From NCBI RefSeq assembly GCF_009805705.1, contig NZ_VSMB01000003.1:310001-374000 (forward strand): DNA of 64,000 bases, read 5' to 3'. The notes under the pieces were generated by a model. That model had not been told where the DNA came from and made no database searches. It saw only the letters and a program-made list of their open reading frames with translations. Origin of the DNA: Ruania rhizosphaerae. Lineage in GTDB: Bacteria; Actinomycetota; Actinomycetes; Actinomycetales; Beutenbergiaceae. Shown here in pieces: positions 1 to 7,710 of this stretch (positions within the stretch are counted from its first letter, which is position 1; each line of letters opens with the position of its first letter). The translations under genes were made by a program, and so were the position numbers.

Positions 1-1053
1 CTCGACGATCGCACCGACGGTCGAGCCGTACTGCGTCGCAATGCTGGAGACGGTGTCACCGGCGATGACCCGATGAACGACGCCGTCCGAGTCGCCCGAG
101 GAGCTGGAACCTCCGCTGGAGGAGGACCCTGACCCACTGGAGGAGCCAGAGCCAGAGCCAGAGCCGGAGCCTGAGGAGTTCGAGCCCGAACTGGAGGAGC
201 CTGGGATGCGCAGGGTCTGGCCGATGCGGATGAGGGCGTTGGAGCCGAGGTCGTTGGCCTGGATGATCGCCCGGACGGTGGTGTCGTAGCGGACGGCAAG
301 GGCGGAGACGGTGTCGCCGGCCACGACCCGGTGCGAGGAGGCAGAACTCGAGCCGCCGGAACTGCTCGAACCGCTGGAGGAGGAGCCGGATCCGCTGGAG
401 GAGCCAGAGCCGGAGCCTGAGGAGTTCGAGCCCGAACTGGAGGAGCCTGGGATGCGCAGGGTCTGGCCGATGCGGATGAGGGCGTTGGAGCCGAGGTCGT
501 TGGCCTGGATGATCGCCCGGACGGTGGTGTCGTAGCGGACGGCAAGGGCGGAGACGGTGTCGCCGGCCACGACCCGGTGCGAGGAGGCAGAACTCGAGCC
601 GCCGGAACTGCTCGAACCGCTGGAGGAGGAGCCGGATCCGCTGGAGGAGCCAGAGCCGGAGCCTGAGGAGTTCGAACCCGAACTGGAGGAGCCTGGGATG
701 CGCAGGGTCTGGCCGATGCGAATGATGGCACGGCTTCCGAGGTCATTGGCCTCGATGATCGCCCGGACGGTGGTGTCGTAGCGCAGAGCGAGGTGGCTGA
801 CGGTGTCACCCGCGCGAACGGTGTAGAGCACCTCAGAACGCCGGGTGGGCGTGTGCGAGACGACGGGCGCCAGATGCGGGGCTGATGAGCGCAGGATCTC
901 GCCGCGCACGGGCATCGGTGACGACGGCTCCGACGCAGCGGCCGCGGGCACCGTGGTCGCGCCGAGGCCGACTGCCGTGGCTGCGCCGAGAGCCCCGAGC
1001 GTGGTGAATCTGGACGTGCGGCGCCCGGATGTGCGGCGGGTGGTGCGGGTCAT
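1..1053 (-). CDS. Secreted LysM-repeat cell-wall-binding protein (C-terminus beyond window)
   Basis: Partial gene that runs off the left edge. The ATG at 1053 follows a GGGGAG ribosome-binding site. The first ~40 residues form a signal peptide with a twin-arginine-like RRTSRF followed by an Ala/Gly-rich hydrophobic stretch. Four LysM modules follow at about residues 74-120, 159-204, 241-286 and 326 to the edge, each with the pattern VxAGDTVSxLAxRY...LGS..IRIGQTLRIPG. They are separated by Ser/Gly-rich linkers. LysM modules bind the glycan of peptidoglycan, so a wall-associated protein is likely. The C-terminal part, which might hold an Rpf or NlpC/P60 enzyme domain, is not in the window. Modules 2 and 3 are almost identical in DNA. 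Confidence 0.9.
   Translation of the reverse strand, partial: MTRTTRRTSGRRTSRFTTLGALGAATAVGLGATTVPAAAASEPSSPMPVRGEILRSSAPHLAPVVSHTPTRRSEVLYTVRAGDTVSHLALRYDTTVRAIIEANDLGSRAIIRIGQTLRIPGSSSSGSNSSGSGSGSSSGSGSSSSGSSSSGGSSSASSHRVVAGDTVSALAVRYDTTVRAIIQANDLGSNALIRIGQTLRIPGSSSSGSNSSGSGSGSSSGSGSSSSGSSSSGGSSSASSHRVVAGDTVSALAVRYDTTVRAIIQANDLGSNALIRIGQTLRIPGSSSSGSNSSGSGSGSGSGSSSGSGSSSSGGSSSSGDSDGVVHRVIAGDTVSSIATQYGSTVGAIVE
161..720. repeat. 246-bp tandem repeat inside the LysM gene
   Basis: Near-identical units lie at 161-406 and 407-652, and a third copy starts at 653 and diverges after about 720. Each unit encodes 82 residues, one LysM module plus its Ser/Gly linker. The first 68 bases of the third copy differ by about one substitution (TTCGAG to TTCGAA). 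The near-identity suggests recent duplication or gene conversion. Confidence 0.9.
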
Positions 1054-1140
1054 GGGTTGCTCCCCGGTGGTCTCCGGCGTCGACGGGCGAGCGACGGCGT
1101 GTCTCTCGTGACGCATGGGCTGTTTGAGGTGTATGAGCAT

Positions 1141-1159
1141 GATGGGACAGATGTGACAG
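1141..1159 (-). promoter_or_regulatory. 9-nt direct repeat upstream of the LysM gene (MtrA-like candidate)
   Basis: On the minus strand this reads TGTCACATC followed directly by TGTCCCATC, two 9-nt direct repeats about 90 bases before the LysM start. MtrA, the actinobacterial regulator of many cell-wall hydrolase genes, binds GTCACA-type direct repeats. The assignment is inference from motif shape and target type. Confidence 0.35.
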
Positions 1160-1253
1160 TAGTGGTTATGGCGAAGGGCGACAACCCCGTATGCGCCCCT
1201 CGAGCCCGCCCACGACCACCGCGGCGTGCATCGGCGCCGGCGCCGGCGGCGGC

Positions 1254-1268
1254 TAGGCTGCGTCTGTG
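1254..1268 (+). promoter_or_regulatory. Leaderless promoter -10 and start of the Rv2175c-like gene
   Basis: TAGGCT at 1254-1259, six bases, then GTG at 1266. The spacing puts the transcription start at the first base of the start codon. Confidence 0.6.
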
Positions 1269-1634
1269 AACGATATGGAGGCCCTCCACACGAGATGGCT
1301 CAGCCTGCCCGAGGTAGCCGATGCCCTCGAGGTCCGGTTGCGCGATGTCCGGACGATGCTGGCCGAGCGGCGCCTCGTCGCTGTGCGTCAGGGTCCGAAC
1401 GATGCGTGGTCGGTCCCTGCAGACCTTCTGACTGTGGGGGAGGGGGACGCGGGACGGGTACTGGCTTCACTACGCGGGACGTTGATCCAGCTTGCCGATG
1501 CAGGTCTGACCGATTCCGAGTGCGTGATCTGGCTCTTCTCCGAGGATGCGGAACTCGGCGAGCGTCCGATCGATGCTCTGCGCTCCGGGCGTACACATGC
1601 TGTGCGCCGGGCCGCGCAGCCGTTGGCCTTCTGA
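1266..1634 (+). CDS. Rv2175c-family winged-helix DNA-binding protein
   Basis: 122 residues. The N-terminal half (WLSLPEVADALEV...VRTMLAERRLVAVRQ) is a helix-turn-helix typical of the Rv2175c family. The C-terminal half matches the conserved companion region, with a long helix (LRGTLIQLADAGLTDSECVIWLFS) and a final PLAF motif. In M. tuberculosis Rv2175c is a substrate of kinase PknL and binds DNA; its targets are not established. It converges on the polyprenyl synthetase with a 22-bp gap, an arrangement resembling the Rv2173-Rv2175c locus. The GTG start has no ribosome-binding site but sits six bases after TAGGCT, so the mRNA is probably leaderless. Confidence 0.85.
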   Translation: MNDMEALHTRWLSLPEVADALEVRLRDVRTMLAERRLVAVRQGPNDAWSVPADLLTVGEGDAGRVLASLRGTLIQLADAGLTDSECVIWLFSEDAELGERPIDALRSGRTHAVRRAAQPLAF

Positions 1635-1656
1635 TGCCGGCGCCGATGGCACGCGG

Positions 1657-2769
1657 CTATGAGGACCTCGCCACCGCTGCGGCGGCAAGCGTGCGCACCA
1701 TGGCGACGGCTTCAGGCGCTAGCTGAGCATCCTCGAGCGCGCCCAAGCCGACGTCGGTACGAGTCCGGATCATGTCCTCGACCGCAGCGGGTGCGCCGGT
1801 GCCGGAGATGATCGAACGCAGCACGTGAACCTGTTCCCCGGTCAGTGACGCATCGCCCAGGGCGGAGCGCAACCTGCTGGCATCCTCGGGCGCGGCCCGC
1901 TCGAGGGCGATGGCGACGAGAACTGTGCGCTTGCCCTCGCGCAGGTCGTCCGCGGCAGGCTTTCCCGTCACCTCCGGGTCACCGAAGACTCCCAAGAGGT
2001 CGTCCCTGAGTTGGAACGCCTCACCGATCGGAAGGCCGATGGCGGAGCATCGACGTATGTCCTGCGCATCGCCACCGGCCATCGCCACACCCAGGCAGAG
2101 GGGCTGCTCCACGCTGTAACGGGCTGACTTGGCACGAAGGACTCGCTCAGCCCGGTCGAGGAGGAGAGCGGGATCCTCATCCCTTGGTGCTGCCTGCGCG
2201 TAGATGTCCAGATACTGACCCAAGGTGACACCCGCCATCATCTCGGTGACGATCCGGGAGGCGTTGGCGCGAGCAGTCGTTCCCAAGCTGTCGAGGGCGC
2301 GGTCGAACTCGCGAATGGCCGCGACGAGCAACAGGTCGCCCAGCAGGATCGCTCCGGCGTCGCCGAATCGGCGTCCGTCTCCGGTCAGCTGGTGCCGATG
2401 GTGGAGCTGGGCGAGCTGGAGATGAGCGGCGTCGATCCCGCGGCGCGTACGTGAATCGTCGATGATGTCGTCGTGGATGAGTGCCGCTACCTGGAACAGT
2501 TCGACTCCGGCGCCGGCGGCCACGATCTCCTCGGCCTCGATCGCGCCTCCGAAGGCGCGCCAGCCCGCTGCGGTGAATCCCGCCCGCAGGCGCTTGCCTC
2601 CCGGCAACAGGGACCGCGCGACCGCGGTGAGCGGTTGGATCTCAGGTCCTATGACCTCGTGTGCCGCCACGGTCTCCTCGAAGCCGGCGAGGACTCGCGC
2701 GGAGACGGCCGTGCGTATCGAATCCAGACGTTGGGGCGCCGAGCTGAGGTTCACGGAGTCGGTGGTCAC
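1657..2769 (-). CDS. Polyprenyl diphosphate synthase (isoprenyl transferase, E type)
   Basis: 370 residues, a normal length. It condenses isopentenyl diphosphate onto allylic diphosphates in isoprenoid synthesis (menaquinone side chain, carotenoid or related lipids). The KRLR substrate motif is at ~59-62, the first Asp-rich motif HDDIIDD at ~99-105 followed by TRRG, and the second as QLRDDLLGVFGD at ~253-264. Product chain length cannot be read from the sequence. The bulky LFQ just before the first motif may limit chain length, which would suit a geranylgeranyl diphosphate synthase. The GTG start lies six bases after TAGGCT, so translation is probably leaderless. It shares the isoprenoid theme with dxs at 35.9 kb but not an operon. 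Confidence 0.9.
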   Translation of the reverse strand: MTTDSVNLSSAPQRLDSIRTAVSARVLAGFEETVAAHEVIGPEIQPLTAVARSLLPGGKRLRAGFTAAGWRAFGGAIEAEEIVAAGAGVELFQVAALIHDDIIDDSRTRRGIDAAHLQLAQLHHRHQLTGDGRRFGDAGAILLGDLLLVAAIREFDRALDSLGTTARANASRIVTEMMAGVTLGQYLDIYAQAAPRDEDPALLLDRAERVLRAKSARYSVEQPLCLGVAMAGGDAQDIRRCSAIGLPIGEAFQLRDDLLGVFGDPEVTGKPAADDLREGKRTVLVAIALERAAPEDASRLRSALGDASLTGEQVHVLRSIISGTGAPAAVEDMIRTRTDVGLGALEDAQLAPEAVAMVRTLAAAAVARSS

Positions 2770-2781
2770 CTCTCTAGCCTA
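2767..2781 (-). promoter_or_regulatory. Leaderless promoter -10 of the polyprenyl synthetase gene
   Basis: Minus-strand TAGGCT (2781-2776), six bases (AGAGAG), then GTG at 2769. No Shine-Dalgarno is present, so this spacing supports the chosen start. Confidence 0.6.
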
Positions 2782-2916
2782 CGGGCGCGTCGCGCTGTGG
2801 GCAGGTGCCGCTGACCCGGTGACGGGCCGCACCGCAGGGCGTGCCCGATGACGTCTCGTCCACAGCCCCCGGCCGGCCGTGGCCGCAGATCGTCGCGAGA
2901 AGCGTGTGATGACTCC

Positions 2917-4068
2917 ATGTACTTCGACGACCACCGACACGAATCCGCCGTCCAATCGTCAGAGCTCGCAGCACAACTGGCGACGATCAACATCGACGTC
3001 CACGATCCGGTCGATGTGCTCTCCTGGGTGCCCTACCTGCTCGGCTTCAGACCGATGGAGTCGATCGTGCTGATCGGTGTGCACACCGGATCGGCAGGGT
3101 CTGGAACTGGGCTGGTCGCGCGGTTCGACCTGGCTGACCTGGATGACCTGCGCGTACGAGCGGAGGTGATGCACCACCTCGCCCGTGATGGCGCAGACGA
3201 GGTGCTGTGCGTGATCGTGACCGAGGAGCCGTGGGACGAGACTCTCCGGCTCGGTGGACGGAGCGGGCAGGCACTGAACTGGTGGCTGCAGAGTCCGGTG
3301 GCCGATGCGCGCAGTACCTGGGTGCTCTCGAGCCGGGCGTTCCGATGCGTCGAGTGTGGCCGGCCCCCGTGTTGCCCCGTGGATGGTCGACCGGCATCGG
3401 TCCTCGATCACTCGGCGGTGACCGCGGCATTCGTGTTCCAGGGGCGCTCCTACGTCTCGCGGCGAGAGGATCTGGCGGCTCACGCCGATGTTGTCGCCCC
3501 TGGGCGCAGCGTGGCGAGCGCAGCGGCGGCACGACATGCCCGGCGCAGGGAGCGCGGCGGGCAGCGTTGGCGGGCGCAGTCGTCAGAACGCTGGCTGGAC
3601 CTGGTCGACGAGCTCATCGACCCGGTCGCGGGAGGCACCCAGCAGCGTGGCCACGTTCCCGCACCTGCCCTGGTGGGGAAGATCCTGGCAGGACTCACCG
3701 ATCCGTGGGTGCGGGACGGTGTGCTCCTGTGGGTCGTGACCGGACGAATGCTCGAGGACGAGGAGCGTCCCGGTGCCCTGGCGGATGTGTTCTCCGGCAG
3801 GCTCGGTCCCTCAGCTTCTCGCATTGACGTCGCACTGCAGGCGATGACGCTCCTCGCCTCGCATGCCACCCGCCGCTGGCGGGTGACTCCGCTGGCGACG
3901 GCATCGTGGATCGCGTGGTGGTCCGGTGACGGCGCGCAGGCTGGTGTCCTGCTCGAGCGCGCGCGAGCACTCGATCCCGATCACAGCCTCGGTGACCTGA
4001 TGGCAGCGGTGCTTGCGGCCGGGATTCCGCCAGGCTGGGCCGGCACTGGGACGGAGGCGCTGGCGTGA
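2917..4068 (+). CDS. DUF4192 family protein
   Basis: 383 residues from the ATG at 2917; an in-frame ATG at 2848 would add 23 residues of low-complexity Arg/Pro sequence and looks less likely. The family signature VPYLLGFRPMESIVLIGV follows about 30 residues of lead-in. Acidic/hydrophobic segments and a long helical C-terminal region (SWIAWWSGDGAQAGVLLERARALDP) are also typical. DUF4192 is widespread in Actinomycetota and its function is unknown. A Cys cluster (CVECGRPPCCPVDG, near residue 145) could bind a metal. No signal peptide or membrane segment is seen. It points away from the polyprenyl synthetase gene and is transcribed toward the stress-protein gene. Confidence 0.8.
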   Translation: MYFDDHRHESAVQSSELAAQLATINIDVHDPVDVLSWVPYLLGFRPMESIVLIGVHTGSAGSGTGLVARFDLADLDDLRVRAEVMHHLARDGADEVLCVIVTEEPWDETLRLGGRSGQALNWWLQSPVADARSTWVLSSRAFRCVECGRPPCCPVDGRPASVLDHSAVTAAFVFQGRSYVSRREDLAAHADVVAPGRSVASAAAARHARRRERGGQRWRAQSSERWLDLVDELIDPVAGGTQQRGHVPAPALVGKILAGLTDPWVRDGVLLWVVTGRMLEDEERPGALADVFSGRLGPSASRIDVALQAMTLLASHATRRWRVTPLATASWIAWWSGDGAQAGVLLERARALDPDHSLGDLMAAVLAAGIPPGWAGTGTEALA

Positions 4069-4130
4069 CACCACTCGTGTGTTGCTGAGGGTAGCTGGGA
4101 CAAACTTCTGCTGCACCGCTCCGGACACGC

Positions 4131-4160
4131 TAGGGTCGGCGCGTGGGCAACGGGAGGAGC
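4131..4160 (+). promoter_or_regulatory. Promoter -10 and ribosome-binding site of the universal stress protein gene
   Basis: TAGGGT at 4131-4136 predicts a transcript starting near 4143. GGGAGGAG (about 4152-4159) then precedes the GTG at 4166 by about six bases. This supports the short protein over a longer in-frame reading from 4013. Confidence 0.5.
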
Positions 4161-4165
4161 GCGAC

Positions 4166-4558
4166 GTGATCGTGGCCGGATTCATCGCAACTGCCGAAGG
4201 GCGCGCAGCGCTCGAGGCCGGAGTCGCCGAGGCTGGGCGTCGCCAGGAGGGTCTGACGGTCCTCGTGCACGCCCCTCGTGGAGCAGAACCCTCGGATCTG
4301 GACGGAGCGGTCCAGGAGGCGCGATCGGCTGTCGCTGGCATCACTGCAGACGTACGGACCGTGACTCTCGGCGATGACGTGGCTGAGGTGTTGATGAATA
4401 CCGCTGAGGAGGTCGACGCGAGCGTGATCGTGATCGGGCTCCGCCGCCGGTCCCCGTTGGGCAAGCTCATCCTGGGGTCCAACGCACAGCGCATCCTGCT
4501 GGACTCCCCGTGCCCCGTGCTCGCCGTCAAGCCGGAGCGCGTCGACGGCGGCAGGTGA
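4166..4558 (+). CDS. Universal stress protein, single UspA domain
   Basis: 130 residues. The N-terminus (MIVAGFIATAEGRAALEAG) and the C-terminal nucleotide-binding stretch (GLRRRSPLGKLILGSNAQRILL, then CPVLAVKPE) match the UspA fold. The Gly-Ser pair in LGSN is where ATP-binding members contact phosphate, so nucleotide binding is plausible. The longer in-frame reading from 4013 overlaps the DUF4192 gene and adds sequence unlike the family. The GTG at 4166 has a strong GGAGG-type site. The gene sits between DUF4192 and sigA; its own promoter and the 335-bp gap to sigA suggest separate transcription. The signal it responds to cannot be inferred. Confidence 0.85.
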   Translation: MIVAGFIATAEGRAALEAGVAEAGRRQEGLTVLVHAPRGAEPSDLDGAVQEARSAVAGITADVRTVTLGDDVAEVLMNTAEEVDASVIVIGLRRRSPLGKLILGSNAQRILLDSPCPVLAVKPERVDGGR

Positions 4559-4893
4559 GGCATCTGTCTGCCCGTTCGTAGCGGTCGTGATCGGTCGGTG
4601 ACCAGGCAGGACATCGGTAGGCGACGTGGCGAGGAGACGCTGCTGGAACCTGCTACCGACCTTGGTGATGATCGTCGGAGCATCACAGGGGGAACAGATG
4701 TGCCAACGATGGTGTTGACCAGATGAGGCTCCAGTCAGCGGTCGGTCAATCCCGCCGCTGTATGCGGATGGACTCAGCCGCCGAGGTTCCTGCGCGCTGA
4801 GCGGGCACATCGGTGTGAGGCAGTTATAATTGTAGGACGCCGCGACGTTCAGTTCGCCGTCCTGCGCCCATTCTCCCCGCCGAAAGGTTCTCT
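4559..4893. other. 335-bp intergenic region upstream of sigA
   Basis: No coding signal or RNA gene is apparent. The right end contains the sigA -10 element and an untranslated leader of roughly 57 bases. The left 250 bases hold no terminator I can recognise; a TTGACC (4715-4720) has no matching -10. Confidence 0.5.
4825..4830 (+). promoter_or_regulatory. Perfect TATAAT -10 element of sigA
   Basis: TATAAT at 4825-4830 is an exact consensus hexamer in a GC-rich background, about 64 bases before the sigA start. No good -35 is visible at 17-18 bases upstream (CGGGCA). A strong -10 with a weak -35 would suit autoregulated housekeeping transcription. Confidence 0.65.
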
Positions 4894-6438
4894 GTGCCGT
4901 CGCCTCGTTCGTCTGTTGTGCTGCCCCGCGAGTTTGAGCATGCTGCTCTGCAGAAGGCGTTCCGAACGGGTCTGGAGCGCGGGTCGCTCAGCGCGACCGA
5001 ATTCCGCGAGGCGTGTGAGCAGGCCGACGTCAAACCCCGCCGTCTCAAGGAGGTTCTGGGCGCAATGCAGAACGCCAAGATCGTCGTCACCGATGTCCCG
5101 GCACGTGCAGTCGCCAACGCGACTTCGCGTCGCCAGACCACGGCCACGGTGGACGAGCCAGCCGCTTCAGCCGGTGATAGCAGCGAAGGGACGTCCTCGG
5201 CCAACGCTTCGTCGAGCTCCGGTGGTAAGAGCGCCCGCAGCTCCAGCGCGACCGGAAAGAAGGCTGCGGCGAAGAAGCCCGCTGCCAAGGCATCGAGCAA
5301 GAAGACGACGGCGAAGCGACCGGCGGCTGGTGCGAAGTCCTCCGGACCGCAGCCGGTCGAGGCGGACACCGATGGTATCCAGACCGAGGCGCCGGCCGCT
5401 GAGGAGAGCTCTGCTGCCACCGCCGAGGCGGCGGCAGCGAACGCTGAGACGGAGGAAGCGGGCGGTTTCGTCTACTCCGACTCCGATGACGACGACGCTC
5501 CTGCTCAGCAGGTCGTGACGGCCGGTGCGACCGCTGACCCGGTCAAGGACTACCTCAAGCAGATCGGTAAGGTCGCCCTGCTGAACGCCGAGCAGGAGGT
5601 CGAGCTCGCGAAGCGGATTGAGGCGGGCTTGTTCGCCGAGGAGAAGCTCGGCAGCGAAGCCCAGTCGATGGCACCGAAGATGCGGCGCGAGATGCAGTGG
5701 ATCGCCCAGGACGGGCGCCGGGCGAAGAACCATCTCCTCGAAGCTAACCTGCGGCTGGTTGTCTCACTGGCCAAGCGCTACACCGGGCGGGGCATGTTGT
5801 TCCTCGACCTGATCCAGGAGGGGAACCTCGGACTGATCCGCGCCGTGGAGAAGTTCGACTACACCAAGGGGTACAAGTTCTCCACCTACGCGACCTGGTG
5901 GATCCGGCAGGCGATCACCCGTGCGATGGCCGATCAGGCTCGCACGATCCGCATCCCGGTGCACATGGTCGAGGTCATCAACAAGCTGGCGCGGGTACAG
6001 CGGCAGATGTTGCAGGACCTGGGGCGTGAGCCCACGCCGGAAGAACTCGCCAAGGAGCTCGACATGACGCCTGAGAAGGTTGTCGAGGTCCAGAAGTACG
6101 GACGAGAGCCGATCTCCCTGCACACTCCACTGGGAGAGGACGGCGACTCCGAGTTCGGCGACCTGATCGAGGACTCCGAGGCCGTCGTGCCCGCGGACGC
6201 GGTGAGCTTCACCCTTCTCCAGGAGCAGCTCCACTCGGTGCTGGACACCCTCTCCGAGCGGGAGGCCGGTGTGGTGTCGATGCGATTCGGCCTCACGGAT
6301 GGTCAGCCCAAGACGCTGGACGAGATCGGCAAGGTCTACGGGGTGACCCGCGAACGGATTCGCCAGATCGAGTCCAAGACGATGTCGAAGCTCCGCCACC
6401 CGAGCCGGTCACAGGTGCTGCGGGACTACCTGGACTGA
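4894..6438 (+). CDS. sigA: Principal RNA polymerase sigma factor (group 1, SigA/HrdB)
   Basis: 514 residues. It recruits RNA polymerase to housekeeping promoters. An N-terminal region 1.1-like segment (to ~70) is followed by a Ser/Ala/Lys-rich linker (~75-200) with [16 protein letters not shown]-type repeats, typical of actinobacterial HrdB/SigA. Region 1.2 starts at [16 protein letters not shown] (~213). Region 2 contains [20 protein letters not shown] and the -10-reading helix [20 protein letters not shown] (~303-345). Region 4.2 is the -35-reading helix [20 protein letters not shown] (~474-493), ending in RDYLD. The GTG start follows GAAAGG. A 16-bp stem terminator follows the gene. Confidence 0.97.
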   Translation: MPSPRSSVVLPREFEHAALQKAFRTGLERGSLSATEFREACEQADVKPRRLKEVLGAMQNAKIVVTDVPARAVANATSRRQTTATVDEPAASAGDSSEGTSSANASSSSGGKSARSSSATGKKAAAKKPAAKASSKKTTAKRPAAGAKSSGPQPVEADTDGIQTEAPAAEESSAATAEAAAANAETEEAGGFVYSDSDDDDAPAQQVVTAGATADPVKDYLKQIGKVALLNAEQEVELAKRIEAGLFAEEKLGSEAQSMAPKMRREMQWIAQDGRRAKNHLLEANLRLVVSLAKRYTGRGMLFLDLIQEGNLGLIRAVEKFDYTKGYKFSTYATWWIRQAITRAMADQARTIRIPVHMVEVINKLARVQRQMLQDLGREPTPEELAKELDMTPEKVVEVQKYGREPISLHTPLGEDGDSEFGDLIEDSEAVVPADAVSFTLLQEQLHSVLDTLSEREAGVVSMRFGLTDGQPKTLDEIGKVYGVTRERIRQIESKTMSKLRHPSRSQVLRDYLD

Positions 6439-6470
6439 GATTCGCTGAAGCGAGGCTGACTGAACAACCA

Positions 6471-6506
6471 CGGAGCCCGGCACCTCCTATGAGGTGCCGG
6501 GCTCCG
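6471..6506 (+). terminator. Hairpin terminator after sigA
   Basis: A perfect 16-bp stem (CGGAGCCCGGCACCTC and its complement) with the four-base loop CTAT, 33 bases after the sigA stop. There is no T-tract, as usual in actinobacteria. It may also help end transcription of the convergent ferritin gene. Confidence 0.85.
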
Positions 6507-6627
6507 TCGTCCGCAGCCGGGCGCTGGTGCCCCGGGACGAAAAGACTTCCACCGCCGACTTCCCGGCGATGCCTGAGCGCTGAGCCACCGGCAGATCCGA
6601 CCGGGTGACCTGCTCAGGGGCCCTTCG

Positions 6628-7176
6628 TCAGAGTGCTCCGCCGGCCGTCTCCGGTGCATCGGTGGACTCTCCGCCGTCGCCGATGGTCTCTCGCGCGACG
6701 AAGTTCTCCAGGTCGAACAGATTGTCGCCGGCCCGCTCCGCGACCGTCAGCAGGGTGCTCGCCGAGGCAACCTCTTCCACCTGCTCCTTGAGGAACCACA
6801 GCATGAACTGCTCGCCGATGACATCATTCTCGGCACGGGCGGCCTGGAAGATCGCCTCGATCTGCTCCGTGACCTGTCGCTCCTGGGCGAGGGCGAGGGC
6901 GATGGGCTCACGTACATCGCCGAACTCGTTCTGGACGGCTGACCCGGCGGGGATCGCGACCGGCAGATCACGATCGAGCATGTACTGCACGATCATCATC
7001 GCGTGATTGCGCTCCTCGAGGGACTGCCGATAGTAGTGCGCAGCGAGGCGAGGCAGGTCCTGGCTGTCGAACCAGACGGCGATCGCGACGTACTGCATGT
7101 GCGCGTCGAACTCGTGGCCGATCTGCTCGCGCAGCAACCGGTAGTAGGTCGAGTCGGTGTTCTGTGTCGTAGTCAT
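6628..7176 (-). CDS. bfrB: Ferritin, BfrB-type iron storage protein
   Basis: 182 residues. It is close to mycobacterial BfrB over its length, including QYVAIAVWFDSQDLP, EERNHAMM, GEQFMLWFLKEQVEEV and the tail LENFVARE. Ferritins form 24-subunit cages that oxidise Fe(II) and store it as mineral. Ferroxidase ligands are visible as the N-terminal Glu (HEFDAH), Glu/His in SLEERNHA, and Glu in QERQVTEQ. A haem-ligand Met typical of bacterioferritin is not evident. The ATG lies six bases downstream of TAGGCT, so the mRNA is probably leaderless. Three iron-box-like sites just upstream point to DtxR/IdeR control. Confidence 0.93.
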   Translation of the reverse strand: MTTTQNTDSTYYRLLREQIGHEFDAHMQYVAIAVWFDSQDLPRLAAHYYRQSLEERNHAMMIVQYMLDRDLPVAIPAGSAVQNEFGDVREPIALALAQERQVTEQIEAIFQAARAENDVIGEQFMLWFLKEQVEEVASASTLLTVAERAGDNLFDLENFVARETIGDGGESTDAPETAGGAL

Positions 7177-7188
7177 GACACGAGCCTA
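7174..7188 (-). promoter_or_regulatory. Leaderless promoter -10 of the ferritin gene
   Basis: Minus-strand TAGGCT (7188-7183), six bases (CGTGTC), then ATG at 7176. Confidence 0.65.
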
Positions 7189-7212
7189 ATCCGCACATTG
7201 GCGCGGCGCATC

Positions 7213-7274
7213 GAAGCCGAGGCTGGCCTCACTGAGGCACGGCTTGCCTCATCCTGGCGGCAAGCCCTGCCTCA
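7213..7274 (-). promoter_or_regulatory. Three tandem DtxR/IdeR-type iron boxes upstream of ferritin
   Basis: Three 19-bp sites follow each other at 7213-7231, 7233-7251 and 7256-7274. On the minus strand they read TGAGGCCAGCCTCGGCTTC, TGAGGCAAGCCGTGCCTCA and TGAGGCAGGGCTTGCCGCC. The iron-box core TxAGGxxAGSCTxxCCTxA is matched best by the middle one, which is also an inverted repeat (TGAGGCA/TGCCTCA). If transcription starts at the ATG, they span about -37 to -98, upstream of the -35, which suits activation by iron-loaded IdeR as known for mycobacterial bfrB. Confidence 0.6.
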
Positions 7275-7313
7275 GCGGTGCGCGTCGTACCGCACGCTCC
7301 TCGCGCGTACGGG

Positions 7314-7538
7314 TCAGTCCTCGGCCGTGTCGGCGGACTCGTGGAGACGATCGGACTCGTCCTGAATATGCGTCGCGACCGTGGCGAGCTTCTCGGAGTG
7401 CTTGCGCGCGTGATGAGCGCAGAAGAGCAGCTCTCCGGCGGGGAGCAGCACGCGCACATAGGCCTGCGCGCCGCATGCGTCGCAGCGGTCGGCTGCGGTC
7501 AGGGCGTCCTGGGCGTTGTCGGCAGTCAGTGTGCTCAC
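7314..7538 (-). CDS. DUF7455 family small protein
   Basis: 74 residues from the GTG at 7538. An in-frame ATG at 7598 would add 20 residues that lack family resemblance. The core CDACGAQAYVRVLLPAGELLFCAHHARKH contains a CxxC and a CxHH pair, a plausible small zinc site. Family members are short actinobacterial proteins of unknown function. TTACAT lies six bases before the GTG, again suggesting a leaderless start, though this hexamer is a poorer match than others here. It is divergent from parE, with about 170 bp of shared upstream DNA. Confidence 0.75.
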   Translation of the reverse strand: MSTLTADNAQDALTAADRCDACGAQAYVRVLLPAGELLFCAHHARKHSEKLATVATHIQDESDRLHESADTAED

Positions 7539-7695
7539 ATCGCTATGTAACCATCTTTGCCCGGTCTGGCGTTCCCGCTGAGCGGGTAGTTCGCTCATCG
7601 CAGAACGTGATGCGTCGCACCGCGATCTGGCGTGCCTCGATCCGTGATCCAGGCCGAAGCGGGTGGCGTTGCCGCACGGACGTGCGATCGGCGCC

Positions 7696-7710
7696 TAGCA
7701 TGTGTACGTG
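7696..7710 (+). promoter_or_regulatory. Leaderless promoter -10 and start of parE
   Basis: TAGCAT at 7696-7701, six bases, then GTG at 7708. It favours this GTG over the in-frame GTG at 7702. Confidence 0.55.

Noticed and set aside
311-781. Two 74-codon plus-strand reading frames rich in Glu and Pro
   Set aside because: They are antisense to the Ser/Gly linkers of the LysM gene; the duplication reflects the 246-bp repeat.
1054-1265. c-di-AMP (ydaO-type) riboswitch upstream of the LysM gene
   Set aside because: Such riboswitches are common before actinobacterial wall-hydrolase genes, but I could not find its conserved core in the leader.
4013-4165. 51-codon N-terminal extension of the universal stress protein
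   Set aside because: It overlaps the DUF4192 gene and is unlike Usp proteins; GTG 4166 has a strong ribosome-binding site.
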